Origin: a virus
Length of the DNA stretch: 20,626 nt
Reading direction: 5' to 3' (one strand)
Virus record (IMG/VR): IMGVR_UViG_3300028258_000017
Span: 1 to 20,626 of that record
Position numbers and translations under genes: made by a program. Positions within the stretch are counted from its first letter, which is position 1, and each line of letters starts with the position of its first letter. The notes beneath the pieces were generated by a model, which was not told where the DNA came from, made no database searches, and saw nothing but the letters and a program-made list of their open reading frames with translations. Positions 12,050 through 20,071 of the stretch are shown here, piece after piece.

Positions 12050-12266
12050 CGACAGCCCGAACCACCCTCTTCGCTTTATAACTGAGAGTCGAACTGTGGG
12101 TCAGTTTTACAATTCGTGGGATAAGAAATTCCATTTAGCGGAGTATAAACCATACGACATGCCTCCGACAAAATATCTATGTGGCAAGATCGGAAATTTC
12201 TCCATCAGCCGAAGAGAAGGGAGTCGTATGACTTGTGCAGATTGCTGGAAAGGTTTTGAAAAATGA
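12036..12266 (+). CDS. Hypothetical protein with CxxC (76 aa)
   Basis: It encodes 76 residues starting MKRLNDSPNHPLRFITESRT at ATG 12036, with GGAG at 12027-12030. It overlaps the previous gene by 14 bases and the next by four (ATGA). YLCGKIGNFSISRREGSRMT then CADCWKGFEK shows one upstream Cys and a CxxC near the C-terminus, possibly half of a zinc-binding ribbon. Basic patches suggest nucleic-acid binding, but no family is recognised. Confidence 0.65.
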   Translation: MKRLNDSPNHPLRFITESRTVGQFYNSWDKKFHLAEYKPYDMPPTKYLCGKIGNFSISRREGSRMTCADCWKGFEK

Positions 12267-12451
12267 GCAACACCATTCGTCGAACTAAGTACCGAGAGAA
12301 AGACCCTATGACCATCGACTTCCAACGGGAGATTGAACGTATCGAGCTTGAAGAGGCTCTCAATGAGCCGTATGACATTGATGAAGACGAGGACCCGTAC
12401 TCCTTGTCTGACATGCAATTGATGGAAGATTCGTATAATCCTCGTGGGTAA
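12263..12451 (+). CDS. Small acidic hypothetical protein (62 aa)
   Basis: It encodes 62 residues: a basic N-terminus MSNTIRRTKYREKD followed by a strongly acidic helix and tail (FQREIERIELEEALNEPYDI, DEDEDPYSLSDMQ). It is coupled to the previous gene through ATGA. Acidic tails like this are common in phage proteins that mimic DNA or bind positively charged partners, but there is no family evidence. The following 55 bases contain CTGGGAA/TTCCCAG (12466-12492), a stem without a T run just before the NinX-like gene. Confidence 0.65.
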   Translation: MSNTIRRTKYREKDPMTIDFQREIERIELEEALNEPYDIDEDEDPYSLSDMQLMEDSYNPRG

Positions 12452-12506
12452 TTGGCTAAAAATCTCTGGGAATCAGGTCTTATCCTTCCCAGCTTGAAAG
12501 GTTGAT

Positions 12507-12875
12507 ATGAAAGTCAAAGTGTCAGAGTTGTCTGGTGCAGCACTTGATTGGGCAGTGGCCAAGTGCGAGGGCTACCTCGTGGATGAGAATTCTTGGATGC
12601 TCAACGCTACCGTCAAGGACGTAGACGAAGGCCACTACAAGCCTTCACAATATTGGGGACAAGGCGGGCCGATCATTGAGCGGGAGATCCGAGGGCGAGG
12701 GCTGGACCTTTGGTCACGCTGCCCGCCCGTACCAGACGGGGTGTGCGCTGCGACCTATGGACGGGGCGCTCCCGACTCTTATGTCTACGGCCCCACTCCC
12801 CTCATCGCCGCCATGCGCTGCTATGTAGCGTCGAAGCTGGGGGAAGAAGTAGAAATTCCAAAGGAACTCGTATGA
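12507..12875 (+). CDS. NinX-like protein (DUF2591)
   Basis: The opening MKVKVSELSGAALDWAVAKC and the later TPLIAAMRCYVASKLGEEVE match the lambda NinX/DUF2591 family as I remember it, in which SEL-G-ALDWAVA and the AMRC-x-V-x-S-x-LG helix are the signature. Length 122 fits the family. Its function is unknown; lambda ninX lies in the nin region next to recombination genes. AAAGG at 12498-12502 precedes the ATG at 12507. The middle part is GC-rich. It overlaps the next gene by four bases. Confidence 0.85.
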   Translation: MKVKVSELSGAALDWAVAKCEGYLVDENSWMLNATVKDVDEGHYKPSQYWGQGGPIIEREIRGRGLDLWSRCPPVPDGVCAATYGRGAPDSYVYGPTPLIAAMRCYVASKLGEEVEIPKELV

Positions 12876-13120
12876 GCAACGAATTTGAAATTGCCAATCT
12901 CGAAGATCAGATTGAAGAGCTTCAAGAAATGGTTCAGAGTCTCTCCTATGACATTGAGCTTATGAAACTAGAGATTGTGGAGCGAGGGGACATGATTAAG
13001 GCTCTTACTGTCCAGAACACAACTTTGAAGAAACAACTTATGAAGAAAATCGAGACGGACGTAAAAGTCGCTGCAATTCTAAAACCAACTGTGAGGGAGG
13101 ACAATGGGGAAGTCAGTTGA
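12872..13120 (+). CDS. Coiled-coil protein (82 aa)
   Basis: It encodes 82 residues starting MSNEFEIANLEDQIEELQEM. Residues 5-62 show heptad-like spacing of Leu/Ile/Met with acidic and basic residues (LEDQIEELQEMVQSLSYDIE), a coiled coil likely to oligomerise. It is coupled by ATGA to the NinX-like gene and overlaps the primase-helicase start by 17 bases. It may bridge or load a replication protein, judged only from the neighbour. Confidence 0.75.
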   Translation: MSNEFEIANLEDQIEELQEMVQSLSYDIELMKLEIVERGDMIKALTVQNTTLKKQLMKKIETDVKVAAILKPTVREDNGEVS

Positions 13121-14750
13121 AAAACTAAGGCACTCGTGTGGTTCCCATGCTTTGCAGGTTTTCCTACAGGACGACGGAACGTATGATGCTTTCTGTTTTG
13201 CCTGTGGCAAGTACGAACCCAATCCTTACGGAGACAAGCCTCCTGGCTACCGCCCTCAAATCAAAATCAAAAGCCCTGAAGAAATTCAGGCTGAGATTGA
13301 TGAGGTTAAGGATTACCAAGTTGTAGCGATTGAAGATCGTAAGCTCCGTAAAGAGTCCCTTGAATACTTCGGTGTGAAAGTGGGAGTATCTGAAGAGGAC
13401 GGTGTAACACCTTATTCCGTCTACTTCCCTTACTTCCGTAACGGAGAGCTTCAAGGATATAAGGCTCGTGTTCTTAACCCGAAGAAGATGTGGGCCATTG
13501 GCTCTACGAAGGATGTTGACTTGTTCGGATGGGAGCAAGCTCTCAAGACTGGCGCTAAGAAGCTATTCATCACTGAAGGTGAATTCGATGCCATAGCCCT
13601 TTATCAGATTTTTAAAGATCAAAACAAGTTCTCCCAATATGCTCACCTTGATCCTGCTGTTGTCTCTCTGCGGACTGGAGCAGGCAATGCTTACAAAGAA
13701 CTCCCTTCCAAAATCAAGGAGATCCGTCAGCATTTCAAGGAGATCATTCTAGTATTCGATACTGACGAGCCAGGTAAGAAAGCTGCCGAAGACGTTATCA
13801 AGATTCTCCCGGATGTAATGGTTGCCACTCTTCCGGGTAAGGATGCTAACGAATGTCTTCTGGAGGGTAAGTCCAAGGCTTGCTACAATGCTTGTCAGTT
13901 CAGGGCTGAAAAGCCTAAGAACACTCGTATCGTCTCAGGGGATGAATTGCACGAGAGTGCAAAGGAAATCCCTAAGATTGGTTTGGACTGGCCTTGGAAA
14001 CACATCACTAAAACCACTCGTGGCTTACGATTCGGAGAGACAATCTACCTAGGTGCAGGGCAGAAACAAGGCAAGTCAGAAGTGGTTAACACTTTGGCTG
14101 CTCACTTCATCAAGAACTACGGTTTGAAGGTGTTCCTTGCGAAGCCAGAGGAGAGTAACAAGAAAACTTACAAGTTAGTGGCAGGTAAGTTGGAAGGTAA
14201 GTTCTTTCACGATCCTGACAAAGAGTTTGATGAACAGGCTTACAACAAGGCAGGTGAGACGCTCAAAGGCCACCTCTACATGCTCAATCTCTACCAACAC
14301 GTCGGTTGGGATTCTTTGAAAGAAGACATCCGTCATGCGTGTACGGTGGAGGGTTGTAAGGTTGTGATGATCGACCCCATTACCAACTTAACAAACGGCA
14401 TGGACGCCGCTACAGCAAATGTCAAACTTCAAGAAATTGCTCAAGAACTCTCGGCTATGGCTCTTGATCTCAACATTCTCATCTTTATCTTTTGCCATTT
14501 GCGTAATCCTGATTCAGGTCCGCCACATGAGCGGGGAGGTGAAGTTTTATCCTCTCAATTTGCTGGCAGTCGTGCTATGGCTCGTAGCTGCAATCTCATG
14601 CTCGGTCTGGAGGGCAATCGAGATCCAAACCTCTCCACTGAGGAGAGGAATTTGAGAACTCTAGTTCTTCTTGAGGATCGAGAGTTTGGTGAGGTCGGTC
14701 GGTTCAAGCTGTATTGGGATCGAGCAACTGGATTGTTTAACGAGGTGTGA
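13104..14750 (+). CDS. DNA primase-helicase (T7 gp4-like)
   Basis: A 548-residue bifunctional enzyme. The N-terminal zinc module has Cys12, His15, Cys31 and Cys34 (CGSH, CFAC). The Toprim primase core shows LFITEGEFDAIAL with Glu158/160 and VFDTDEPG with Asp219/221. The helicase half has Walker A GAGQKQGKS (317-325), Walker B VVMIDP (420-425), the motif FIFCHLRNP and the C-terminal EDREFGEVGRFKLYWDR. It unwinds DNA and lays primers for the polymerase at 15398. The length is close to T7 gp4. GGGAGG at 13095-13100 precedes the ATG at 13104, inside the end of the coiled-coil gene. Confidence 0.96.
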   Translation: MGKSVEKLRHSCGSHALQVFLQDDGTYDAFCFACGKYEPNPYGDKPPGYRPQIKIKSPEEIQAEIDEVKDYQVVAIEDRKLRKESLEYFGVKVGVSEEDGVTPYSVYFPYFRNGELQGYKARVLNPKKMWAIGSTKDVDLFGWEQALKTGAKKLFITEGEFDAIALYQIFKDQNKFSQYAHLDPAVVSLRTGAGNAYKELPSKIKEIRQHFKEIILVFDTDEPGKKAAEDVIKILPDVMVATLPGKDANECLLEGKSKACYNACQFRAEKPKNTRIVSGDELHESAKEIPKIGLDWPWKHITKTTRGLRFGETIYLGAGQKQGKSEVVNTLAAHFIKNYGLKVFLAKPEESNKKTYKLVAGKLEGKFFHDPDKEFDEQAYNKAGETLKGHLYMLNLYQHVGWDSLKEDIRHACTVEGCKVVMIDPITNLTNGMDAATANVKLQEIAQELSAMALDLNILIFIFCHLRNPDSGPPHERGGEVLSSQFAGSRAMARSCNLMLGLEGNRDPNLSTEERNLRTLVLLEDREFGEVGRFKLYWDRATGLFNEV

Positions 14751-14751
14751 T

Positions 14752-14919
14752 ATGGAAAAACAACTGTGTGAGTATTGTGGTTGCGATAACGACGCCACTA
14801 TCTATGATGAAGAGTTGGAAGCATGGTTTTGTGACGAGCATGAGGGCGGTTCAGGGAACTCGACAGGGTACTGTGGTCGCAGTTGTCAATTAGGTTACGG
14901 TTGCGACGATTCTTGTTAA
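14752..14919 (+). CDS. Cys-rich zinc-finger mini-protein (55 aa)
   Basis: It encodes 55 residues with eleven Cys/His candidates: CEYCGC at the N-terminus, WFCDEHE in the middle, and CGRSCQLGYGCDDSC at the C-terminus. CxxC plus CxxH gives one plausible zinc site, while the tail has a second Cys cluster. It is acidic. GAGG at 14742-14745 precedes the ATG at 14752, and the gene lies between primase-helicase and sigma factor. It may be a regulatory adaptor; no family is recognised. Confidence 0.7.
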   Translation: MEKQLCEYCGCDNDATIYDEELEAWFCDEHEGGSGNSTGYCGRSCQLGYGCDDSC

Positions 14920-14930
14920 TAGAGGTATAA

Positions 14931-15401
14931 ATGTACGAAATCATCGAGAATCACTACCGAGAGAATTACGGTAGAATCATGAAACGAATGACCTTCCGTG
15001 CAGGAGGTGTTCACCAAGCTGAAGACATTGTTCAGGAGGCATATGCACGAGCCATGAAATACTACAACACCTTGCGTGTTGATGAATTCGAGAAATGGTT
15101 TTCGATGATTTTGAACAACTCTTACAACGACTACATGCGTGACGAGATTGGTCTTTCGTACATCGAAGAGGATGATGAGCCTCTTGGTTTAGTCGAATGT
15201 GGTCTGGTAACCGATCAGACACGAAGGGAAGTGTACGACATCATCTCCACGAAGAGCGAAGCTCAGAAAGAGATTCTGACAATGCACCTTCGTCATGGCT
15301 ACAGCGCCACTGACATTTCCAATCTGACTGACTACACCTATGCTAAGATCCATCACATCATCAGCAGGTTCAGGGATGAGCTTAGGAGTTTATACACATG
15401 A
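14931..15401 (+). CDS. ECF-like RNA polymerase sigma factor
   Basis: The 156-residue protein has both ECF sigma domains. Region 2 is AEDIVQEAYARAMKYY (about residues 31-46) with FEKWFSMILNNSYNDYMRDE (59-78), matching the core-binding and -10-recognition helices. Region 4 is QKEILTMHLRHGYSATDISN then TYAKIHHIISRFRDELRSLY, a -35-recognising helix-turn-helix. It should direct host RNA polymerase to phage middle/late promoters, as phiEco32 gp36 does. GAGG at 14921-14924 precedes the ATG at 14931; its end overlaps the polymerase start (ATGA). No anti-sigma gene is visible. TAATGTAAA at 1305 is a possible target site. Confidence 0.88.
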   Translation: MYEIIENHYRENYGRIMKRMTFRAGGVHQAEDIVQEAYARAMKYYNTLRVDEFEKWFSMILNNSYNDYMRDEIGLSYIEEDDEPLGLVECGLVTDQTRREVYDIISTKSEAQKEILTMHLRHGYSATDISNLTDYTYAKIHHIISRFRDELRSLYT

Positions 15402-17272
15402 GAATTGCATTTGGTGACCTAGAGGCTGATGGTCTTCTCGATACAGTCACCAAAGTGCATTGTGGTGTGTTTAGAGAAAAGGGACAGGAAGCCCTTAAAT
15501 TCGGCCCAGGTGACGTTAAAAAGATGTTGGCATACCTAGATACTGTCGATGTCTTAATCATTCACAACGGGCTTGGATACGATCTCCCATTACTGGAGAA
15601 GTTGTACGGATATACCTTCAAAGGTAAAGTTGTTGACACACTCATCATGTCTCGACTGCTCAAGCCTAAGAGGCTGCTTCCGTTCAACTGTCCTGATAAG
15701 AAGATTGGCCCTCATTCGATTGCAGCCTGGGGCTATCGAGTGGGAAGAGGTAAGCCAGAGCATAACGATTGGGAAGTGTTCTCCCCAGAAATGCTTCACC
15801 GTTGTTCCGAGGACGTAGAGATCCTTATCCTCGTGTATGATGCTCTGATGGAAGAGGCCAAAGGAAAGGGCTGGCGTAATGCTTTCCTTCTAACTTTCGA
15901 GCTGTTCAAGAATCTTCAGAAACAAGAGCAGTATGGCTGGTTAGTAGACACCGATCACATGCGCAAGTGCATCCATCAACTAGAACGATGGATTGATCGT
16001 ATCGACAGATCGATTCACAAATATCTCCCTACTGTTATCGAAGTAGAGGAGTCTAAAACAAAAGGAGAATATGGGTACATCAAGAAACCGTTCCTCAAAT
16101 CTGGGCAGTATTCTCAAAGTGTTTGCGACTGGTATTCTAGTAATTGCATCGATCGGAGCCATTCTCCCGTTGGTGCTTGCTTCTCTCGCATAACATTTCG
16201 TAAAACCAATCTCAATTCTAATGATGAGACGAAGAGATTTCTACTCGACTTAGGATGGGAACCTAAAGAATGGAATACAAATGACGAAGGAGAACGTACC
16301 TCCCCAAAGCTCAGTAAAGACGACCCTTTCGAGGGGATTAATGGCGCTCTTGGCAGACTTGTTGCTAAAAGGGTTCAGTGTCGTCAGAGAAAAGGGATCA
16401 TCGAGGGACTTTTGGAGATTGTTCGGGCTGACGGTGCTATTGCTAGTAGTGTTGCTAATCTGGCTGAAACCGGACGGGCAACTCATCGTGGAATCGTTAA
16501 CATCCCTGGTGCTAAGTCTTTCTACGGTAAGCAGATGAGGCAGATTTTTGTGGCAAGACCCGGAATGGTGATTGTAGGGACAGACTCCGACAGTTGCCAG
16601 ATTCGCATGCTTGCTGCGAGAATGAAAGACCCGGCGTATACTGAGGCAATTCTTAACGGTAAAAAAGAAGATGGTACGGACCTGCACAGTGTTAACATGC
16701 GAGCAGCAGGTCTTAAAACCCGCGATCAAGCAAAATCTTTCTTCTATGCCTTCTTGTTCGGTGCTGGTGACGAAAAGATAACCAAGTTGACAGGTAAAAA
16801 CGGAGGGGCTTTGAAAAGAGAGTTCTTAGCCGGGCTCCCAGCACTAGGCGCTCTAATCGAGAAGCTAAAAGCAGAATGGCGTAAGAATGCAAAACAAAGA
16901 TTCAATCCTAAATTCAACCGTATGGAGCACTACGATGGTTGGGTTACAGGGTTGGATGGGCGACCCATCTATATTGCTTCTGAACACGCCATCTTGGTGT
17001 ATGTGCTTCAATCTGATGAAGCGATTATGATGGCAAAAGCATATAATTTCGCTAACCAGCGATTGCTCGATGCAGGGCTTGAATACGGAAAAGATTTTGG
17101 ATTCCTTACCTGGATGCACGATGAGTACCAGGTCGAGTGTCTAGAAAAGTGGAAGTTTGTAGTCAAAGAAATATGCGAGGCATCTATATCAGATGCAGCT
17201 AAGTTCTATAACATAGATTGTCCACATATAGGGAGTTCTGATTTTGGATACAATTGGGCCGAAACGCATTAA
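15398..17272 (+). CDS. Family A DNA polymerase (T7-like)
   Basis: 624 residues. The 3'-5' proofreading domain has Asp7 and Glu9 (GDLEADG), Asn57...Asp62 (IIHNGLGYDLP) and Asp139 (CSEDVEIL). Pol motif A is TDSDSCQIRMLA with catalytic Asp396; motif B is RDQAKSFFYAFLFGAG (442-457) with Arg442, Lys446 and Tyr450, the latter aligning with T7 Tyr526; motif C is MHDEYQVEC with His574, Asp575 and Glu576. Both activities look intact. The motif B LFGAG has Phe where T7 has Tyr (LYGAG). It is somewhat shorter than T7 gp5. It is coupled to the sigma factor gene by ATGA, an unusual pairing that ties replication to the transcription switch. Confidence 0.97.
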   Translation: MRIAFGDLEADGLLDTVTKVHCGVFREKGQEALKFGPGDVKKMLAYLDTVDVLIIHNGLGYDLPLLEKLYGYTFKGKVVDTLIMSRLLKPKRLLPFNCPDKKIGPHSIAAWGYRVGRGKPEHNDWEVFSPEMLHRCSEDVEILILVYDALMEEAKGKGWRNAFLLTFELFKNLQKQEQYGWLVDTDHMRKCIHQLERWIDRIDRSIHKYLPTVIEVEESKTKGEYGYIKKPFLKSGQYSQSVCDWYSSNCIDRSHSPVGACFSRITFRKTNLNSNDETKRFLLDLGWEPKEWNTNDEGERTSPKLSKDDPFEGINGALGRLVAKRVQCRQRKGIIEGLLEIVRADGAIASSVANLAETGRATHRGIVNIPGAKSFYGKQMRQIFVARPGMVIVGTDSDSCQIRMLAARMKDPAYTEAILNGKKEDGTDLHSVNMRAAGLKTRDQAKSFFYAFLFGAGDEKITKLTGKNGGALKREFLAGLPALGALIEKLKAEWRKNAKQRFNPKFNRMEHYDGWVTGLDGRPIYIASEHAILVYVLQSDEAIMMAKAYNFANQRLLDAGLEYGKDFGFLTWMHDEYQVECLEKWKFVVKEICEASISDAAKFYNIDCPHIGSSDFGYNWAETH

Positions 17273-17291
17273 CGAAAATAAAGGAAAAAAG

Positions 17292-17702
17292 GTGGAAACT
17301 GTGACCACCGAAACAGGGTGTATTGAGTGTACCTCGCACAGTCTGAACAAAGACGGGTACGTTCGCCTTTTCGTCAGCAAGCATTCAAAACCTAGAATGC
17401 AGTTCTTACACCGAATCGAATGGGAGAAAAAGTACGGATCTGTTCCCGAAGGGTTTGAAATAGATCATGTTTGTAGGAACAGGGCGTGTTGTAACACAGA
17501 CCACCTTCAGTTACTGACGGTTTCTGAACATAAAATCAAAACAAACAAAGAGAGATACTTAGATCGAAAACTAAAAATCCTAAGCGACCTTCTTGAAGGG
17601 ATTTCTATTAAAGAAATCGCTATTAAATACTCCGTATCGGAAGCAACCGTACGGCGTTTAAAAAGAGAAAATAAGGAATTAAATGAACGCAAATTTCGGT
17701 GA
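17292..17702 (+). CDS. HNH homing-type endonuclease
   Basis: 136 residues from GTG 17292, chosen because AAGGA at 17281-17285 lies six bases before it; earlier TTG 17244 lies inside the polymerase gene. The core is GCIECTSHSLNKDGYVRLFV, FLHRIEWEKKYG, then FEIDHVCRNRACCNTDHLQL with catalytic His and paired Cys, the HNH_3 pattern of the gene at 6590. The C-terminal ISIKEIAIKYSVSEATVRRL is a helix-turn-helix. The DNA is AT-rich. It separates the polymerase from the ssDNA-binding operon. GAAAATAA(A)GGA appears just before the gene (17274-17285) and again near its end (17668-17678), so the insertion seems to bring a replacement ribosome site for the next gene. Confidence 0.9.
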   Translation: METVTTETGCIECTSHSLNKDGYVRLFVSKHSKPRMQFLHRIEWEKKYGSVPEGFEIDHVCRNRACCNTDHLQLLTVSEHKIKTNKERYLDRKLKILSDLLEGISIKEIAIKYSVSEATVRRLKRENKELNERKFR

Positions 17703-17886
17703 CATTGGCACCATCACTATCAATTTCCGGGATCGTCGTAACGACACCCTTATCTACGATAACGTTGTTGGTTATCAAATCGGTGGAGGTGCAGTGAGCA
17801 TCTCTCGTGCAACTGGCGAGAATGAAATCATTCCTCTGGATTTGATTTCCAACGTCAGTTTTAAGTTGAACGAACAAGGAGAGTAA
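17683..17886 (+). CDS. Hypothetical protein (67 aa)
   Basis: It encodes 67 residues starting MNANFGDIGTITINFRDRRN, a mainly beta pattern (VVGYQIGGGAVSISRATGEN, ISNVSFKLNEQGE). The ATG at 17683 lies within the last codons of the HNH gene and uses AAGGA at 17674-17678. Three bases separate its stop from the ssDNA-binding-type gene. It may be a replication accessory; no family is recognised. Its base composition matches the polymerase operon rather than the HNH gene, so it is probably an original member. Confidence 0.75.
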   Translation: MNANFGDIGTITINFRDRRNDTLIYDNVVGYQIGGGAVSISRATGENEIIPLDLISNVSFKLNEQGE

Positions 17887-17889
17887 TAC

Positions 17890-18576
17890 ATGGCATTGTT
17901 TGCACCTAAAGGTAGTAAGAGCACTAAGTTTGTCGAACAGAAGAACATTGCGCCAGGTGTGTATCCTGCTCGTCTTGTCCAACTGATTGACTTCGGACTG
18001 CAAGCTCAGAAGCCCTATAAGGGTCAGGACAAGCCTCCTGTGAATGAGATTGGTCTGACGTATGAACTTGTTGATGAGTTTATGCTGGACGAGAATGGTA
18101 AGCCTATCGAAGATAAGCCTCGGTGGATTAGCGAAACTCTTCCGTTCTACGGTTTGTACGCTGACAAAGCTAAGAGCACTCAACGCTATCTGGCTTTCGA
18201 TCCTACGCAAGAGTGGGGTGGGGATTTCAGTCGAGCTATCACACAGCCTGTGAACATCACTATTGTCAACAATCCTGGTAACAACGGTAAGGTTTACGAT
18301 AACGTGGCCTCTATCGCTGCTATGCGTCCTCGTGATGCAGAGAAGTGCCCTGAGCTGGTTAACGAACCTCGGGTATTCGATCTTGACAATCCCGATCTCA
18401 AGGTGTTTGAATCATTCCCTGAATGGATTCGGGACAAGATCAAGGGCAATCTGAATTACGAAGGCAGTAAGCTCCAGAAGCTGCTGGGAGGTCAGCCTGC
18501 CAAAGCTCCTGCTCAAGAGCCCCCGAAGGAAGAAGAAGCTCCTTGGGACGGTAAGGATGAGGATGCTCCCTACTAA
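17890..18576 (+). CDS. Phage ssDNA-binding-type protein
   Basis: 228 residues. The N-terminal two thirds (NIAPGVYPARLVQLIDFGLQ, VNEIGLTYELVDEFML, ITQPVNITIVNN) form a predicted beta-barrel like the OB-fold ssDNA-binding proteins of T7-like replisomes. The C-terminus is a disordered acidic tail, EEEAPWDGKDEDAPY, ending in an aromatic residue as in T7 gp2.5 and bacterial SSB, where the tail recruits polymerase and helicase. Position between polymerase and 5'-3' exonuclease supports this. The call rests on tail, fold pattern and context, since the family is poorly conserved. CAAGGAGAG at 17876-17884 is a strong ribosome site. Confidence 0.8.
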   Translation: MALFAPKGSKSTKFVEQKNIAPGVYPARLVQLIDFGLQAQKPYKGQDKPPVNEIGLTYELVDEFMLDENGKPIEDKPRWISETLPFYGLYADKAKSTQRYLAFDPTQEWGGDFSRAITQPVNITIVNNPGNNGKVYDNVASIAAMRPRDAEKCPELVNEPRVFDLDNPDLKVFESFPEWIRDKIKGNLNYEGSKLQKLLGGQPAKAPAQEPPKEEEAPWDGKDEDAPY

Positions 18577-19355
18577 TGCAACCTCTGGTGGACGGTGACG
18601 TTCTCCGATATGAAGTAGGGTTTGCTGCGGAGGCAGGATGGCAAAATGAGGGACCTCCTCCATTCGACTATGTAGAAGAGATTCTTCGTAGTCGTATTGA
18701 CAACATCTGCGGTGTTGTTGGGGCTACGGCCCCTCCCGTCCTGTATCTTACAGGCAAGCATAACTTCCGAGAACAATTGGCTACACGTCAGCCATACAAA
18801 GATCGACCGAGCAATAAGCCTTGGCATTTTGCCAACATTACGGCTTACATGAAAGGAAACTACGATGTCAGAATTCAAGACGGACTGGAAGCAGATGACC
18901 TTATGGCCATCGAGCAAACAAGACGAGGATTGGAAACAATCATTTGTACCAGAGACAAAGACCTGCGAGCTGTTCCTGGATGGCATTATGGTTGGGAGCT
19001 GGGAAATCAGCCTCAATTTGGTCCGTTTCTTACCGACGAGATTGGACACATCTCGCTGTCTGCTGATAGAAAATCCATCAAAGGTACGGGTTTATTGTTT
19101 TTCTACTCGCAATGCCTCACAGGCGACCGCACGGACTCTATTCTCGGCGTTGAGGGATTGGGACCTGTTAAAGCCCTTGGAATCCTCGAAGGATGTCTGA
19201 CTACCCAGGAAGCATTTAATCGCGTCAGAGAGGCTTATAGGGCCGTCTATGGGGGTGATGGAGATAGATTCTTATTGGAATCTGGAAGGCTCCTCTGGAT
19301 GACTAGAGAATTACATGAGGACGGTAGTCCTGTTTTGTGGGAGTTTCCTGAATGA
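18576..19355 (+). CDS. 5'-3' exonuclease (FEN/T7 gp6-like)
   Basis: 259 residues with the metal-binding acidic set of the 5' nuclease family: VDGDVLRYE (Asp6, Asp8), EADDLM (105-110), TRDKDL (125-130) and GDRTDSILGVEGLGPVKA (183-200), the last being the helix-hairpin-helix clamp. It should remove RNA primers and degrade host DNA 5' to 3'. The start ATG at 18576 shares its A with the preceding stop, so it is coupled to the ssDNA-binding-type gene. The length is near that of T7 gp6 (about 300). Confidence 0.93.
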   Translation: MQPLVDGDVLRYEVGFAAEAGWQNEGPPPFDYVEEILRSRIDNICGVVGATAPPVLYLTGKHNFREQLATRQPYKDRPSNKPWHFANITAYMKGNYDVRIQDGLEADDLMAIEQTRRGLETIICTRDKDLRAVPGWHYGWELGNQPQFGPFLTDEIGHISLSADRKSIKGTGLLFFYSQCLTGDRTDSILGVEGLGPVKALGILEGCLTTQEAFNRVREAYRAVYGGDGDRFLLESGRLLWMTRELHEDGSPVLWEFPE

Positions 19356-19525
19356 AAACTAAGTATCGGATTCTGAAGCATTGTGGCTACTATTTTGTTC
19401 AAGAGAGGTTTCTCTTCTTATGGAGTGATGTGAATGAGTACGGATTCAGATCATTAGATGCTGCCGAGAGATTCATTAAAAGTCTCAAAGAGACTGAGAG
19501 TTCAAAAGTAGTGGGGTATTACTAA
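19352..19525 (+). CDS. Small hypothetical protein (57 aa)
   Basis: It encodes 57 residues starting MKTKYRILKHCGYYFVQERF and ending KSLKETESSKVVGYY. The ATG is in an ATGA overlap with the exonuclease stop. The pattern is beta-strand, then DAAERFIKSLKE helix, a layout like short phage proteins that fold as a strand-helix unit. No function is recognised. The next gene starts at the last base of its stop (TAATG). Confidence 0.65.
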   Translation: MKTKYRILKHCGYYFVQERFLFLWSDVNEYGFRSLDAAERFIKSLKETESSKVVGYY

Positions 19526-19683
19526 TGAGAGTGTATATTGTCTATCGGGAAGATGGCTATGGGAGTTATTCAGTAGTCAAGCTGTTCGCCCTGTACGATT
19601 CAGCAACCCGTTATATTGAAATTCAAGAGCCGTATGAGAGAGGTCTCCTCTCTATTGAAGAGGATTTTGTTGAGCAAAACTAA
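19525..19683 (+). CDS. Small hypothetical protein (52 aa)
   Basis: It encodes 52 residues starting MRVYIVYREDGYGSYSVVKL, with a strand-turn-strand opening, then FALYDSATRYIEIQEP and an acidic end. It is coupled by TAATG to the previous gene; the two have similar size and pattern and could be diverged relatives, though identity is too low to claim. Its end overlaps the HNH gene at 19670. Confidence 0.6.
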   Translation: MRVYIVYREDGYGSYSVVKLFALYDSATRYIEIQEPYERGLLSIEEDFVEQN

Positions 19684-20071
19684 AACAAGAAACGGGGGTC
19701 AATGGACGGAGAGCCGACATAGATCCTTCATTATCTCTGCTTTAAGGAAGGCTTCTTCTAGATACCCTCCAAGATTCTCTGCACTCGAAGAAGCTAAGAC
19801 TGAGAAAAAAGTCAACCCAAAAACCAACAGGGTTGCGCAGCATTATCTTTGTGCTGCATGTCAAAAAGACTTCACATTGAAAGATGTCCAAGTGGACCAT
19901 GTTGATCCTGTTGTTGGCCCTGAGGGCTTCACAACATGGGATGAATATATCAAGCGGATGTTTTGTGAAGCTGATAACTTACAAGTCTTATGCAAGGAGT
20001 GCCATGGATTCAAAACAGAAGTGGAAAGAGAAAAATCCAAACTATCAAAAAGAGTATTACGAGAAGAATAA
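19670..20071 (+). CDS. HNH endonuclease
   Basis: 133 residues from TTG 19670 (MSKTKTRNGGQWTESRHRSF), chosen because GAGGA at 19660-19664 lies five bases before it and the TRNGG-W-T-E-R opening is the one I recall from related phage HNH proteins. An ATG at 19634 would extend it into the previous gene. HNH core: YLCAACQKDF (CxxC), VQVDHVDPV (catalytic His), ADNLQVLCKECHGFK (CxxC and His). It may be a replication or packaging-associated nuclease rather than a selfish element, since it lies directly after the 5'-3' exonuclease block. It overlaps the next nuclease gene by 68 bases. Confidence 0.85.
   Translation: MSKTKTRNGGQWTESRHRSFIISALRKASSRYPPRFSALEEAKTEKKVNPKTNRVAQHYLCAACQKDFTLKDVQVDHVDPVVGPEGFTTWDEYIKRMFCEADNLQVLCKECHGFKTEVEREKSKLSKRVLREE

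Noticed and set aside
12434-12439. TATAAT inside the 62-residue acidic gene
   Set aside because: A -10 match alone, without a -35 or extended -10.
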